From Ehrlichia chaffeensis str. Arkansas (lineage in GTDB: Bacteria > Pseudomonadota > Alphaproteobacteria > Rickettsiales > Anaplasmataceae), in contig NC_007799.1 in NCBI RefSeq assembly GCF_000013145.1, positions 186,001-250,000 on the forward strand: a stretch of DNA of 64,000 bases, read 5' to 3'. Under the pieces are notes generated by a model that did not search any database, was not told the DNA's origin, and worked only from the letters and a program-made list of their open reading frames with translations. The translations under genes were made by a program, and so were the position numbers. Below are positions 9,865 through 20,249 of this stretch, in pieces. The stretch's first letter is position 1. Each line of letters opens with the position of its first letter.

Positions 9865-10650
9865 ATGTTGAATTTGTATGGTGTATTATTAAAAAGTAGG
9901 CTCCTGTTGGGTTCTGCTATGTATCCATCTCCTGCTATTTTGCGTGAATCAATTCAACTGTCTGGTACTGAAGTAGTAACAGTATCTTTATCTAGGCAAA
10001 TGCCATCTGAAAATGGTGGTAGTGATTTTTGGAATATAGTAAAAAAAAGTGGATGTCGTATTTTACCTAATACTGCTGGATGTTGTACAGTAAATGATGC
10101 TGTACTTATGTCTCAAATGGCAAGGGAAATTTTTGGTACTAATTGGGTGAAATTAGAGCTAATAGGAGATGAGTATACTCTATATCCGGATTTAGTATTA
10201 TTATGTGAAGCTACAAAGGAGTTAATTAGTCAGGGATTTGAAGTATTTCCTTATTGTACAGATGATCTAGTTGTTTGTAAGAAATTGGTAAATTATGGAT
10301 GTCGTGTGTTAATGCCAGGAATATCTCCAATAGGTTCTGGATGTGGTGTACTCAATATGTACAATTTAAAGTTATTAAGAAATAGATTTCCAGAAATAAC
10401 AATTATAGCTGATGCTGGTATAGGTAGGCCATCTGATGCAGCTATGATAATGGAGATTGGCTTTGATGCTGTGCTGCTTAATACTGCTATTGCGAAATCT
10501 ATTGTTCCTCAAGATATGTCTCGTGCTTTTAAATATGCTGTGGAGGCTGGACGTATAGCTTATGATTCTGGAATTATTCCTAAAAAAGACTTTGCTGTAT
10601 CTAGTACACCACTGATTGATACACCTTTTTGGTATAACACTTCTAGTTAA
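9865..10650 (+). CDS. thiG: Thiazole synthase ThiG
   Basis: 261 residues, TIM-barrel enzyme making the thiazole phosphate ring of thiamine from deoxyxylulose 5-phosphate, dehydroglycine and ThiS-thiocarboxylate. The Schiff-base Lys lies in NWVKLELIGD. Other family marks are LPNTAGC, PYCTDDLVVCKKL, MPGISPIGSG and IIADAGIGRPSDAAMIMEIG. It starts with ATG at 9865, preceded by GGAG at 9848-9851. It pairs with thiS in a thiazole module. Confidence 0.96.
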   Translation: MLNLYGVLLKSRLLLGSAMYPSPAILRESIQLSGTEVVTVSLSRQMPSENGGSDFWNIVKKSGCRILPNTAGCCTVNDAVLMSQMAREIFGTNWVKLELIGDEYTLYPDLVLLCEATKELISQGFEVFPYCTDDLVVCKKLVNYGCRVLMPGISPIGSGCGVLNMYNLKLLRNRFPEITIIADAGIGRPSDAAMIMEIGFDAVLLNTAIAKSIVPQDMSRAFKYAVEAGRIAYDSGIIPKKDFAVSSTPLIDTPFWYNTSS

Positions 10651-10890
10651 ATATTGTAAAATTGACGTTTTTGTTTATATGTTGCAGCATTTATTAGTAA
10701 TAGTGCTTAGTTAGATCAAGAAATTGGCATATTTAAATCAATGTTTATAATAATACTTGAGAATATATGTAGGTATTTTGTTATAAAATCATACATTATA
10801 AAGAGTAGATTAATATTGAGGTGGAGTATAGTTTAGTATTATTCATTATTATGTGATGTTTTACTATATTATGTAGGCTTTTGAATGTAC

Positions 10891-11253
10891 CTATCTCTTA
10901 AACTTTAGTTTTGCGGAAATTAGGTTTTCTGCAAATATAACATCGTGTATCTTATATCCCATTTTTTTCAATTTTGCTTGATACCAATCGGGATAAGATG
11001 AAGCTATATAAAGTGAATATAGCAAATTCACTGATAAGTAAATTGGTAAGTTAATAAGGTTTAGTGTGTTGTACATTATATAAATTCCACTAAGTATCAC
11101 AATTGAAATAAATGATAAAAGCCACAGCTTGTTGTAAAATGTGAAAAGAATTGAAAATATAAATGCCATAAATGAGAACTCGTCTTGCACAAACACTATG
11201 CCATCTGAAGTATTAATTTTCTTTGGGTGTTTATATATAATGAAAGATTGCAT
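10891..11253 (-). CDS. DUF2628 membrane protein
   Basis: From the chosen ATG, 120 residues (MQSFIIYKHP). It matches DUF2628: GIVFVQDEFSFMAFIF precedes a Trp-containing hydrophobic hairpin (FTFYNKLWLLSFISIVIL and a second helix), and the C-terminus is DWYQAKLKKMGYKIHDVIFAEN. The family has no known function and sits in the inner membrane. The frame is open 56 codons further upstream (to 11421), but that part is unlike the family, so I start at 11253. It is convergent with thiG. Confidence 0.7.
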   Translation of the reverse strand: MQSFIIYKHPKKINTSDGIVFVQDEFSFMAFIFSILFTFYNKLWLLSFISIVILSGIYIMYNTLNLINLPIYLSVNLLYSLYIASSYPDWYQAKLKKMGYKIHDVIFAENLISAKLKFKR

Positions 11254-11516
11254 ATAAATTATATAGTTTGCTGCTCTACATTTAATAGTATGATTAAAAT
11301 AGAAGTTAGTAAACCTAAAAGTATTGCAATGCTTTTTTAAGTTAGTAAATTTAAAATATTTTTGTATAGCTATATAAAAACTGTGTACGATGTTATCAGA
11401 ATTTTGTGTAATATGTAGCATTTAAAAATAGAGTATTAGTGATTTGATTGTGTCAATTAATTTATCTTGTTCATATTATTTATTTGTGTAGTGTTGAATT
11501 TTAGGAGATCTTGGTT

Positions 11517-12848
11517 ATGATTACACGTTTTGCTCCGAGTCCGACAGGATATCTTCATGTTGGAAATGTTAGAACGGCTTTAGTTTGTTGGTTATATGCT
11601 CGTAAGCAAAATGGTAAGTTTTTGTTAAGGTTTGATGATACTGATACTCAGAGGTCGAAAGACGAGTATATAAGGGAAATAGAGAATGATTTAGTGTGGT
11701 TAAATATAAATTGGGACTCTAGTTTTAGACAGTCTTCTAGATTTGACCGCTATGAGGATGTGTTTAATTATCTGTTGAAGGAAGGGTTGATATATCCTTG
11801 CTATGAAAGCAAAGAAGAACTCGAATTTAAAAGGAAAATGAAATTAAAGTTAGGTTTACCGCCTATTTACGATAGAAGTGCATTGAATCTAACTCAAGCG
11901 GAAAAAGATAAGTATTCTGAAAGAGCTCCATATTTTAGATTTAAAATAGATCAGAATCAGTTAATAAGCTGGAATGATGAGGTACGTGGTAAAGTATCAT
12001 TTAACTCAGAGAATATTAGCGATCCAATCATTAGGAGGGTTGATGGAACATATACTTATATGCTGCCATCTATAATAGATGACATGGATTTTAATGTTAC
12101 TCACATAATACGAGGGGAAGATCATATAAGTAATACAGCAGTTCAAATACAAATGTTACATGCTTTGAAAGCTAGTATACCTATATTTTCGCATTTGTCT
12201 TTACTGTATTCTGATGATAATAAAATATCTAAAAGAGTTGGTGGTTCTAGTGTGAAAGATATGCAATCTTATGGGTTAGAACCTATGGCTATTAATAGTT
12301 ATTTTGCTAAAATAGGTACTTCTAATCCAGTTAGTGTACACACGAGAATGTGTGGGTTAATAGATTCTTTTGATATTACTACTTTTAGTCAAGCTCCAAC
12401 TAAATTTAATATAGATGATGTATTAAAATTAAATCCCAAGGTATTATGTAGTATGTCTTTTGATGATGTAAGAAATAGGTTACAGTCATTTAATATAACT
12501 TCTCCAAGTTTTTGGAATTTTGTATGTGGGAATATAGACAAATTCTCTGATATTGAAGGATGGGCAAAAATTTGTAGTGGGGATATGATACCTGTGATTG
12601 GGCAAGATGATAAAGATTTTATCATGTTAGCACTAAATATGCTCCCTCAGGGAGAAGTACGTGATAATACTTGGAATCTGTGGATTTCTAATATAAAGCA
12701 GCATACTGATCGTAGAGCTAAAAATTTATTTACTCCTTTACGGTTAGCGTTGACTGGATTATCTACAGGTCCAGAGCTTGCAAAGTTATTGCCTTTGATT
12801 GGTAGGGTGGAAATTGTACGTAGACTTAGTTATTCTGAAGTACAATAA
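11517..12848 (+). CDS. gltX: Glutamyl-tRNA synthetase
   Basis: 443 residues, class I synthetase. The HIGH signature is HVGN in FAPSPTGYLHVGNVRTAL; the KMSKS equivalent is KISKR in DDNKISKRVGG; RFDDTDTQRS and HIIRGEDHISNTAVQ are family blocks. The start is ATG 11517 because AGGAG (11503-11507) is 9 bases upstream; an in-frame TTG at 11511 is too close to it. Anaplasmataceae usually carry two GltX-type enzymes and lack glutaminyl-tRNA synthetase, so this could be either the discriminating or the tRNA-Gln-charging copy; the sequence alone does not tell me. Confidence 0.95.
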   Translation: MITRFAPSPTGYLHVGNVRTALVCWLYARKQNGKFLLRFDDTDTQRSKDEYIREIENDLVWLNINWDSSFRQSSRFDRYEDVFNYLLKEGLIYPCYESKEELEFKRKMKLKLGLPPIYDRSALNLTQAEKDKYSERAPYFRFKIDQNQLISWNDEVRGKVSFNSENISDPIIRRVDGTYTYMLPSIIDDMDFNVTHIIRGEDHISNTAVQIQMLHALKASIPIFSHLSLLYSDDNKISKRVGGSSVKDMQSYGLEPMAINSYFAKIGTSNPVSVHTRMCGLIDSFDITTFSQAPTKFNIDDVLKLNPKVLCSMSFDDVRNRLQSFNITSPSFWNFVCGNIDKFSDIEGWAKICSGDMIPVIGQDDKDFIMLALNMLPQGEVRDNTWNLWISNIKQHTDRRAKNLFTPLRLALTGLSTGPELAKLLPLIGRVEIVRRLSYSEVQ

Positions 12849-12943
12849 ATTATTTTATTACTGAGTGTCTTAATATAATGTATTTCTATGTTGTATTTGA
12901 TCATTTATTGTGATAAAAGTAAGAGATATTTCTTTAATTCGAT

Positions 12944-13018
12944 GGCGGGTGTAGCTCAGTTGGTAGAGCGTCAGTTTGTGGCACTGAAGGTCGCCAGTTC
13001 AATCCTGGTCATTCGCCC
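12944..13018 (+). tRNA. tRNA-His (GTG anticodon)
   Basis: A full cloverleaf: D arm GCTCAGTTGGTAGAGC, anticodon stem-loop CAGTTTGTGGCACTG with anticodon GTG, T arm GCCAGTTCAATCCTGGT. The acceptor stem has the extra G(-1) at 12944 pairing with C73, the mark of tRNA-His. CCA is not encoded. The ends are uncertain by 1 base. It lies 95 bp after gltX on the same strand. Confidence 0.96.
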
Positions 13019-13329
13019 ATAGCTTTTTAGTGGTTTATAAACTGCACTCTTGATTATAAAAGTACTTTTGTGCTAAAGAATGTGTGTGTAGTTTTATATT
13101 TAGAAAGTTTAGAAATAGTGTCTTTACGTCTACTATGTTATTGTATATAGTCGCTTTTTAAATTGTTCAAATTTTTGCTTAGGGTTTTTATCATTAGTGA
13201 TCTAACTAATATGTTTATTTTTAAGCCAGTTACTATTTTCCTTATAGAAGTGTTACTCTGTTAAAGAGTCTTTGACATTGTTGTATTTTTATATAAAGTT
13301 GATTAAGTAACTTATTAAATACAATTCAT
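13019..13329. other. Intergenic region tRNA-His / surA
   Basis: 311 bp. No clear terminator for the tRNA and no convincing promoter boxes were identified. Confidence 0.4.
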
Positions 13330-14517
13330 ATGTTTAATCATGCAGTAAGGTTGTTGGTCTTATTTATTATTTTATATAGTAGTAATGTTTTTGCTAGTGT
13401 AAAGATAGTAGCTATGGTGAATGATGAATTAATTTCTAACTTAGATTTAGAAAAGCGTATTGCTATAAATAAGTTTTTTTATAAAGTTGAAGGTAATACA
13501 GCAGAGGAAATAGCTTTAAATGCTTTGATTGATGAATCTATATGGAGGCAAGAAGCTAGAAAACTTAAAGTTACAGTTACTGAAAGAGATCTTTTAGAAG
13601 CTATTAAACAGTTTTTAGTGATAAAAAATTTAGGTAATATTGATTTAAAGTCTTATGTTGAAGCACAAGGGTTAGATTATAAGTTGTTTGTACAACATAT
13701 GAAATCTAAGCTGCTTTGGAATAAAATATTAATGCTTAAAATAGCGCCTTATATTATTATTAGTGATAAGGAAGTACAAGATAGTAGGGATAATATGGTG
13801 GGTAATGGACTAGATATATCTGTGCATATTCAAGAAGTAATGCTACCAGCTAGCATGAATGACAATGAGTCTATAATAAGTAGTATTATTAGTGAGTTAC
13901 AAAGTGGAGTAAGTGTTGAAACTATAAAAGCTAATAGGAAAGATGTGTTGTTTGAAGAAGCAAGTGTTAATGTTAAAAATATTGATGCGAATTTAGCAAA
14001 TAAGTTACTTAATGCTAAGATTGGGGATGTGATAGGTCCTATGAAGAGTGAGTATGGGACTTTAATTATAAAGTTGATACATAGGTCTGATATAAACAAA
14101 GAGTTTGCAAATAGTAATGTTGATTTAAGGCAAATGCATTTAAATATTGAGCAGGGTAAGGAGTATTTGGATCAAATTAGTATATTAAAAACTAAAGCTA
14201 CGTGTGAAAATTTTAATAGTGTAGCAAAAGAGCTTGGATTACCTGAGCCGTTAAGTTTTGTAATAAAAGTGAAAGATTTATCTGTAAAAATACAGAATGT
14301 TTTACAATCTTGTGATGTTGGGAAGGTAGTTGAAGTGACTGATAATAACGTAGTTGACGTTATTATGTTATGTAATGTTACAAAAGGTAAAGCTGATGAT
14401 GTGGTAGATAATGCTGATTTTATCAAACAAAGGCTATACATGGAAAAATTGTCTATGCAAAGTGAATATTTATTATCTACTTTAAAAAAGAATGCTTTAA
14501 TAGAAAAATATAATTAA
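13330..14517 (+). CDS. surA: SurA-like periplasmic chaperone / peptidyl-prolyl isomerase
   Basis: 395 residues. A signal peptide (VRLLVLFIILYSSNVFA, cleavage near residue 22) is followed by the SurA N domain: VKIVAMVNDELISNLDLEKRI, then NALIDESIWRQEARKLKV. The rest corresponds to parvulin-like regions (about 160-260 and 270-370), but their isomerase motifs are weak, so chaperone activity is more certain than catalysis. SurA delivers outer-membrane proteins to the Bam complex. rsmD follows after 5 bp on the same strand. Confidence 0.82.
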   Translation: MFNHAVRLLVLFIILYSSNVFASVKIVAMVNDELISNLDLEKRIAINKFFYKVEGNTAEEIALNALIDESIWRQEARKLKVTVTERDLLEAIKQFLVIKNLGNIDLKSYVEAQGLDYKLFVQHMKSKLLWNKILMLKIAPYIIISDKEVQDSRDNMVGNGLDISVHIQEVMLPASMNDNESIISSIISELQSGVSVETIKANRKDVLFEEASVNVKNIDANLANKLLNAKIGDVIGPMKSEYGTLIIKLIHRSDINKEFANSNVDLRQMHLNIEQGKEYLDQISILKTKATCENFNSVAKELGLPEPLSFVIKVKDLSVKIQNVLQSCDVGKVVEVTDNNVVDVIMLCNVTKGKADDVVDNADFIKQRLYMEKLSMQSEYLLSTLKKNALIEKYN

Positions 14518-14522
14518 TTGTC

Positions 14523-15074
14523 ATGTTACGTATAACGTCAGGGAAATATCGTGGTAGGAGAATATTTTCTGATAAACTGCTTAGTGCTCGTCCTGCTATG
14601 TCTATAATTAGAGAGTCTATTTTTAATATAATATTATCTCGCATGAGTATTCAAGGGTGTAAAATTCTTGATTTGTTTTGTGGTAGTGGATCATTATCGT
14701 TTGAGGCATTATCTAGAGGTGCAGAGAGTGTGTTATTGGTTGATATAAACCACTATAACTTAAGTCTAGTAAAACGAACATCTGAGTATTTGGGAGTAGT
14801 AAATAATGTAACTCTTATGTGTTGTGATGTCGAAAAATTACCTCTTGCAACTGATCAATATGATATTGTTTTTGTTGATCCTCCATATACCAATCCTAAT
14901 TTAGTTGATATGACTCTTAATGTACTAATAAAATTAAACTGGGTGAAAAGCAGTAGTATAGTTGTAGTTAGAATCAGAAAGAAAGTGGTTTTTGTATGTC
15001 CTATAGGATATAGAATAATGGTTGAGCGTACTTATGGTATTTCAAAAGTAATAATGCTGCAACGTGAGTTTTAG
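14523..15074 (+). CDS. rsmD: 16S rRNA (guanine-966-N2)-methyltransferase RsmD
   Basis: 183 residues. It starts with the typical MLRITSGKYRGRRI, has RPAMSIIRESIFNI, the SAM-binding motif ILDLFCGSGSLSFEALSRGA, and the catalytic DPPY in IVFVDPPYTNP. It methylates G966 of 16S rRNA. It lies 5 bp after surA, so the two are probably co-transcribed. Confidence 0.94.
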   Translation: MLRITSGKYRGRRIFSDKLLSARPAMSIIRESIFNIILSRMSIQGCKILDLFCGSGSLSFEALSRGAESVLLVDINHYNLSLVKRTSEYLGVVNNVTLMCCDVEKLPLATDQYDIVFVDPPYTNPNLVDMTLNVLIKLNWVKSSSIVVVRIRKKVVFVCPIGYRIMVERTYGISKVIMLQREF

Positions 15075-15488
15075 ATGGTTATATTAATATAGTTTATTGA
15101 ACTGCTATACAGAGCTTTATGCTTATTGTGTATGGGTTGCAAGTTTGTAATTTTAAGCATGACTATTGGTATAACTTGTTCATATAAATAGTACTAAAAT
15201 CATTAGTATAATTAATAGTGTGTCAATCAACATGTAATATACATCTATATTATTTAGGGTTGTAGATAATATTTATATGCTTACTATTGTTGGTAACATA
15301 TTACAATTGTTAGTATATATCTTGTAATATGGTATAGTATTTAGTAATTGATATTGAATAATGGTGTAATTGTTTAGCGTGCATCTAATATTACATACTA
15401 GTGTTAATATATATACTTTTGATCTTATACTGTATAAAACTTCTGTATTTTTATAATATTAATAGATATAAACATCTGTGTATATTCT
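15075..15488. other. Convergent intergenic region rsmD / AEC transporter
   Basis: 414 bp of AT-rich DNA between convergent genes; nothing recognisable in it. Confidence 0.4.
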
Positions 15489-16403
15489 TTAATACAGTAG
15501 TATTGAAATCATTATTGGGACATAGAATAGTCCTATAATTGTATTTACTAATAACATGATTGCTGTTTTATCAGGGTTATTGTTTAACATCGTAGCTAAT
15601 ATTATACCTGTACCTGACATTGGGATTATTGCGAGTAATATTAGTGCTCTATATATATCATTGTTATATAATTGTATGGTTAATTTGTCTAATATAATGC
15701 ACCCAAGTACTAACACTGGCCACAGTACATATTTTATTATTAAGGTAATAGAAATCAATTTCCAGTCGATGGAGAAAGTTTTAATGTTTGCAACTGCTAT
15801 CCCTAATAACATCATTCCCAATGAAACGTAAGCACCTCTAATATTACTTGCAACATCATGTACAAATGAAGGAATAGGTATTTTAAAGTAGTTGACACAT
15901 AATGCCATTACAGCTGCATGTGCTGCAGGTGATGTTATTAGTTTTATTATGCATTTTTTTGGAGTATATATTCCTTGAGCAGCAATGTAAAAACCAAAAC
16001 TGTTTTCAAACATTAACATACCTACATAACAGAAAAGGTATATGGATACTGTGTGATTATCAAACATTGCTAATGCTACTGGTAGTCCGAAAAAACCCAT
16101 ACTTGAACTACCTGAGCTAAATGCTAGTATATTTCTTGTGCTATCTCTGAATATGAAAGAAGAAGTATAGTATACTACAGCTGACATGATACAACAGACA
16201 AGCCATGTTAAAAAAGGAAGAGATAGGACTTCTGAGTTAATGTTTGTTTGTGAAATTCCAGAAAATATAACGGTTGGACCCATTATGTAAAAAAGCAATC
16301 TAGCTATGCTAGGACTATCTATTTTGAGAAATTTGCCAGCGATAAACCCTAAAAGTACTGTTATATATAAAGGTAAAATTTTAGATAGTAATATAAAAAA
16401 CAT
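15489..16403 (-). CDS. AEC-family (auxin efflux carrier-like) membrane transporter
   Basis: 304 residues with about ten hydrophobic helices in two groups of five, the layout of the AEC/malonate-transporter family. Recognisable parts are LPLYITVLLGFIAGKFLKID at the N-terminus, FSSGSSSMGFFGLPVALAMF, and the C-terminal MSGTGIILATMLNNNPDKTA. Family members move carboxylates or similar anions across the inner membrane; the substrate is unknown. It is a single gene. Confidence 0.85.
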   Translation of the reverse strand: MFFILLSKILPLYITVLLGFIAGKFLKIDSPSIARLLFYIMGPTVIFSGISQTNINSEVLSLPFLTWLVCCIMSAVVYYTSSFIFRDSTRNILAFSSGSSSMGFFGLPVALAMFDNHTVSIYLFCYVGMLMFENSFGFYIAAQGIYTPKKCIIKLITSPAAHAAVMALCVNYFKIPIPSFVHDVASNIRGAYVSLGMMLLGIAVANIKTFSIDWKLISITLIIKYVLWPVLVLGCIILDKLTIQLYNNDIYRALILLAIIPMSGTGIILATMLNNNPDKTAIMLLVNTIIGLFYVPIMISILLY

Positions 16404-16898
16404 AATTTTTGTAGCATGCTATTAGTGTATGAAATACTGTAACATAAGTGTGAATTACTTTACAACTATAGAATCATGAAAAATGTGTTTATAAGTAAAA
16501 TTTTAGTTGTCAAGTATAGGTCATTTATTTAGTAACATAATAAAGGGTATATAAGGATAAATGGAGTAAAATAGTAGTTAATAATTTTCTTATTATTGCA
16601 AGTTGTGTGGGAACTATAGGAAAGTATAAGTATAGTAATTTTCTGAGGTTTGTCTTATCTTTTATTCATATTGTATTTTTATACAGGATGATACCCTTTT
16701 ATAGATCAGTATGCGTAAATGATTTGTTGTGTTGTACTGATGTTATTTATTAAGTAATAATTTACTTATTTCTTGATTTGTTTTCTAGTGGTGGACTATT
16801 ATAAGCTGATTGTGTTAATTTGAAATCTTATTACTTGAGCTTTAGCTTGTACATTTTATAGTCGATGTTTATAGTGTGAAAATAGGGTTAACTTCTTC
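16404..16898. other. Intergenic region between AEC transporter and NDUFS4-like gene
   Basis: 495 bp upstream of the AEC gene and downstream of the NDUFS4-like gene, both on the reverse strand. I see no gene, repeat or clear promoter. Confidence 0.4.
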
Positions 16899-17213
16899 TT
16901 ACATATCTCTGGGTTTTGTAAAATTATCAGCGTAAGATTTTGGAACTATGGTGCGTGGGTTATCTTGTAAAACAGTATAATCAATTTTATGTGCTACTGC
17001 ATATGCAATTGCTAGTTCTCTAGTTGTAAATGATAGGCAGACCTGTTGTTTAGTATCATGTGACCCAGTCCAGTTCATTAGTGGTTCGGTGTATTGAGTG
17101 CATGAAGGTTCAAATTCAAGTTTCCACGCTTTTAACTTACTATGACCAGATTGCATGGTACTTTTTGCTGGTTTATATATTCTAGCACGCACGTTCGACA
17201 CTTGTTCTTGCAT
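16899..17213 (-). CDS. NDUFS4-like complex I accessory subunit
   Basis: 104 residues matching the ETC complex I subunit conserved region (NDUFS4, 18 kDa subunit): ARIYKPAKSTMQSGHSKLKAW, then PLMNWTGSHDTKQQV, LSFTTRELAIAYAVAHKIDY and PKSYADNF. The protein is an accessory subunit of NADH:ubiquinone oxidoreductase found in alphaproteobacteria and mitochondria. It stands alone, away from a nuo cluster, head-to-head with xseB with only 45 bp between start codons, so the two promoters must overlap. Confidence 0.92.
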   Translation of the reverse strand: MQEQVSNVRARIYKPAKSTMQSGHSKLKAWKLEFEPSCTQYTEPLMNWTGSHDTKQQVCLSFTTRELAIAYAVAHKIDYTVLQDNPRTIVPKSYADNFTKPRDM

Positions 17214-17258
17214 AAAAAAACTATTATTATGTTAAATATATACAGTAAATAGTAACTT

Positions 17259-17447
17259 ATGTCTATTAATGATGAGTATAATTTTGAAGCTGCTATAGAG
17301 CAACTAGAATATATAGTTAAAGAATTGGAATCTGACGAAGTAACTTTGGCTAGAAGTGTTGAATTATATAGTCTTGGTAAAGAACTGTATGAGTATTGTA
17401 ATAAAATCATTGAGGATATAGAACTGAAGATAGAAATCAAGGAATAA
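17259..17447 (+). CDS. xseB: Exodeoxyribonuclease VII small subunit
   Basis: 62 residues with the XseB signature FEAAIEQLEYIVKELESDEV followed by LARSVELYSLGKELYEYCN, forming two helices. With XseA it degrades single-stranded DNA. The short length is normal. It is divergent from the NDUFS4-like gene; xseA is not in the window. Confidence 0.9.
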   Translation: MSINDEYNFEAAIEQLEYIVKELESDEVTLARSVELYSLGKELYEYCNKIIEDIELKIEIKE

Positions 17448-18030
17448 GGACAAGGAGGAATAAGGATATGTCTCTAATTCTGTTATGTATGTAACTATGT
17501 TTGTGTTGTTATAATAAAAATAGTGTATGCCTAATTATCATGAATTTAATTTGTGAGTATAATGCTTTAGTGTGTTTAGAAAATTAATTAGAACTTCTTA
17601 AAGTTATATCAAGTATCTTGTATAAGAAAAAATTTCTTGTTGTATTAAACTATAAAAAAATTTGTGTTTTAAAAATATTAGAACATTGGATGTTGTATTG
17701 GTTCTATTTGGAATATGTGTCATCAATGATAGTTTATAGGTTTTTTAGGATAGATTTTACTTTGATAGGACTTCCTGTTATTATAAATGATGAAATTTGT
17801 AGAAAAGCTACTCATTTGTTACATTGTTAAATTAGTTATTGCTAGATGCAAGGTTTATGGTGCTTTTGGTTATTTAATTAATGTTTCTATAGAGTAAATA
17901 GTAATTTATTTTAGGGATAATTGGCAAAAAAAATAGCAATTAATACGTATTTGTTAGTTGTCTTGATTTTTAATTAGAAGATATCATAGTTATATAGGGT
18001 ATGCTGGTTGATATGAGTTAGAGAGTCGTA
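17448..18030. other. Intergenic region xseB / mtaB
   Basis: 583 bp between two + strand genes. A TTG-initiated 70-codon frame at 17618-17830 has no support and is not called. Nothing else recognised. Confidence 0.4.
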
Positions 18031-19269
18031 ATGAGTGACGTAATTACCTTTGGATGTAGATTAAATTTTTATGAAAGTGAAGTTATAAAAAATAACTTAA
18101 AAAAGGCTCAGTTGGATGATGTTATAGTTGTTCATAGTTGTGCTGTAACTAATGAAGCTGAACGTCAAGTAAGGTCTAGGATACGTAAACTTTATAGAGA
18201 TAATGCTAATGTTAAAATTATTGTAGCAGGCTGTGCTGTTCAATTAAATCCTGAGTTATATGTTAATATGCCAGGAGTAATTAAGGTATTAGGTAATCAG
18301 GATAAACTTAAATATGAGAGTTATCTTGCTAAGGATAAAATTATTGTAAGTAAGATAGAGAATTCAAAAGAAGTTGTGCAAGATTCAGTTAAAGGATTTT
18401 CTGGCAAATCTAGAGCATTAATTGAAATTCAAAATGGATGTAATCATGAATGTACTTTTTGTGTAATTACAAAGGCAAGAGGTAATAACCGTTCTCTATA
18501 TATAGAAGACATTATCACTAAAGTTAAAGCTTGTGTTGATAATGGGTATAATGAAGTTGTGTTTACTGGGGTAGATATAAGTGATTTTGGATTAGATATT
18601 TATGGACAACGTGTTCTTGGGACAATGATAAAAAGAGTATTGAGTGCCGTTCCACAGTTGCGTAGATTGAGATTATCATCCATAGATGTAGCAGAAATAG
18701 AGGATGATCTTATTAATATTATTATTAATGAGCCTAGATTTATGCCACACTTACATCTAAGCTTACAATCAGGAAATAATTTAATCCTTAAAAGAATGAA
18801 GCGTAGACATAGTAGAGAGCAGGTAATAGAGTTTTGTAATAAAATAACTAGTAAAAGGAAAGAAGTAGTATTTGGGGCTGATATTATAGTAGGATTCCCT
18901 ACGGAAACTGAAGAGATGTTTAATGATACAGTGAGATTGATAGAAGAAGCAAATATTTCTTATCTACATGTTTTTCCATATTCAAAGAGAGAAGGTACCC
19001 CAGCTGCTAGAATGCCACAAGTTGTACAAGAAGTGAAGAAAAGACGTGTAAAACACTTATTAGAGTTTGCTGAGAAAAGATTGCATGATTTTTATAGTAC
19101 TCTGTTACATACAAAGCAAAGTGTTGTAGTTGAAAAGTCAGGAACTGGTAGAGCAGAAAATTTTGCTTTGGTGAAATTTTTGGATGATAATGTTCAATTG
19201 CAAAGTATTGTTGAAGTGGAAATAAAAAGAGTAGAAGGCAATTATTTAGTAGGTCAGGTATTTGTTTAG
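18031..19269 (+). CDS. mtaB: tRNA t6A37 methylthiotransferase MtaB
   Basis: 412 residues, radical-SAM methylthiotransferase that converts t6A37 to ms2t6A37. The N-terminal MTTase domain has VITFGCRLNFYESE, VVHSCAVTNEAERQVRSRIR and VAGCAVQLNPE, supplying three Cys for the auxiliary 4Fe-4S cluster. The radical-SAM domain has CNHECTFCVITKARG (CxxxCxxC). ADIIVGFPTETEEMF and the C-terminal TRAM-like region follow. The CRLN and CAVT wording favours MtaB over MiaB. It is a single gene. Confidence 0.93.
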   Translation: MSDVITFGCRLNFYESEVIKNNLKKAQLDDVIVVHSCAVTNEAERQVRSRIRKLYRDNANVKIIVAGCAVQLNPELYVNMPGVIKVLGNQDKLKYESYLAKDKIIVSKIENSKEVVQDSVKGFSGKSRALIEIQNGCNHECTFCVITKARGNNRSLYIEDIITKVKACVDNGYNEVVFTGVDISDFGLDIYGQRVLGTMIKRVLSAVPQLRRLRLSSIDVAEIEDDLINIIINEPRFMPHLHLSLQSGNNLILKRMKRRHSREQVIEFCNKITSKRKEVVFGADIIVGFPTETEEMFNDTVRLIEEANISYLHVFPYSKREGTPAARMPQVVQEVKKRRVKHLLEFAEKRLHDFYSTLLHTKQSVVVEKSGTGRAENFALVKFLDDNVQLQSIVEVEIKRVEGNYLVGQVFV

Positions 19270-19657
19270 TAATGTCTAATTTTAAAACTAAAGCTTCTAA
19301 ATGTATACTGTGCTAATTCTTTTTTTGTGTGTCTATAAAAATAAAACTTAATTTTATTGTGATGAAGCTTTGATGAAAGCTTATTAGTAGAATCTAAATT
19401 TATACATTGATATAATTGTTATATTTTAAAGCTAAGTAGGTATTGAAAATTATAAGAATATAACGTAGCTTTTTTAGTTATGTTTATTTGATGATTTATG
19501 CATAAAAAAGCTAATATGAAGTTGTGTACTGTACTTTAAAACTACAATTTTGCTAATGCTACACTTTTGTACGGTGTGCTCAAATTAGAAAAGTAAATAC
19601 ACACGACTAAGTTCTCTGTAGTTGCCATTTAGTTATTGCTGTATTATCTACAAAACC
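19270..19657. other. Convergent intergenic region mtaB / trxA with a hairpin
   Basis: 388 bp. An 11-bp perfect inverted repeat (TAGCTTTTTTA at 19466-19476 and its complement at 19503-19513, 26-base loop) lies between the two gene ends and might serve as a bidirectional terminator. The loop is long, so the call is weak. Confidence 0.35.
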
Positions 19658-19993
19658 CTAGTTTATATTGTTATTTATTTCACTAATTATCTTTGAAATA
19701 TCAGCTCCAATAACTTGTGATAACTTTTTCCCATTTTTAAACATTAGAATAGTTGGTATTGCACTGACTCCATATTGAGTAGCTACGTCTTGGTTATCTT
19801 CGATGTTTATTTTGTATATCTTTACATTTTCAGTGTATTGTTGTGCTAGTTTCTCAAGTTGGGGTTCTAAACTCCTGCAAGGTCCACACCATGGAGCCCA
19901 AAAATCTACTAAAATTAAAATATTGTCATTACAAGATGTAACCTTGTTATCAAATTCACTGTCTCCAATTTGCTCAATCATTACTTGTCCCAT
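19658..19993 (-). CDS. trxA: Thioredoxin
   Basis: 111 residues, single thioredoxin domain. The active site is WCGPC in VDFWAPWCGPCRSLEPQLE, and the cis-Pro is in VSAIPTILMFKNGKK. It has no signal peptide, so it is a cytoplasmic protein-disulfide reductase. The length is typical. It is a single gene. Confidence 0.96.
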   Translation of the reverse strand: MGQVMIEQIGDSEFDNKVTSCNDNILILVDFWAPWCGPCRSLEPQLEKLAQQYTENVKIYKINIEDNQDVATQYGVSAIPTILMFKNGKKLSQVIGADISKIISEINNNIN

Positions 19994-20249
19994 TTTTATA
20001 AAGCTATCTAATGTATTGTAAAACAGTTATAAATTATCGCAAGAATAATGATAAAAATATAATTTGTTCAATGAAATGTTAATTTGCTAAATATATTTTA
20101 AACTATAATTGACTTATCAGCTTTTTGTGAACAGCATGTATGATGAAATATAAGTCCATACTGTCTTTTAATAGGTCAATAGTGAACATATGTATACAAA
20201 GTTAATATAGCACTAAATATGCAAATTTTTAAATAGAAAATGATAAACC

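Noticed and set aside
17618..17830. 70-codon + strand frame in the xseB-mtaB gap.
   Set aside because: TTG start, no ribosome-binding site, no recognisable domain, composition of random AT-rich DNA.
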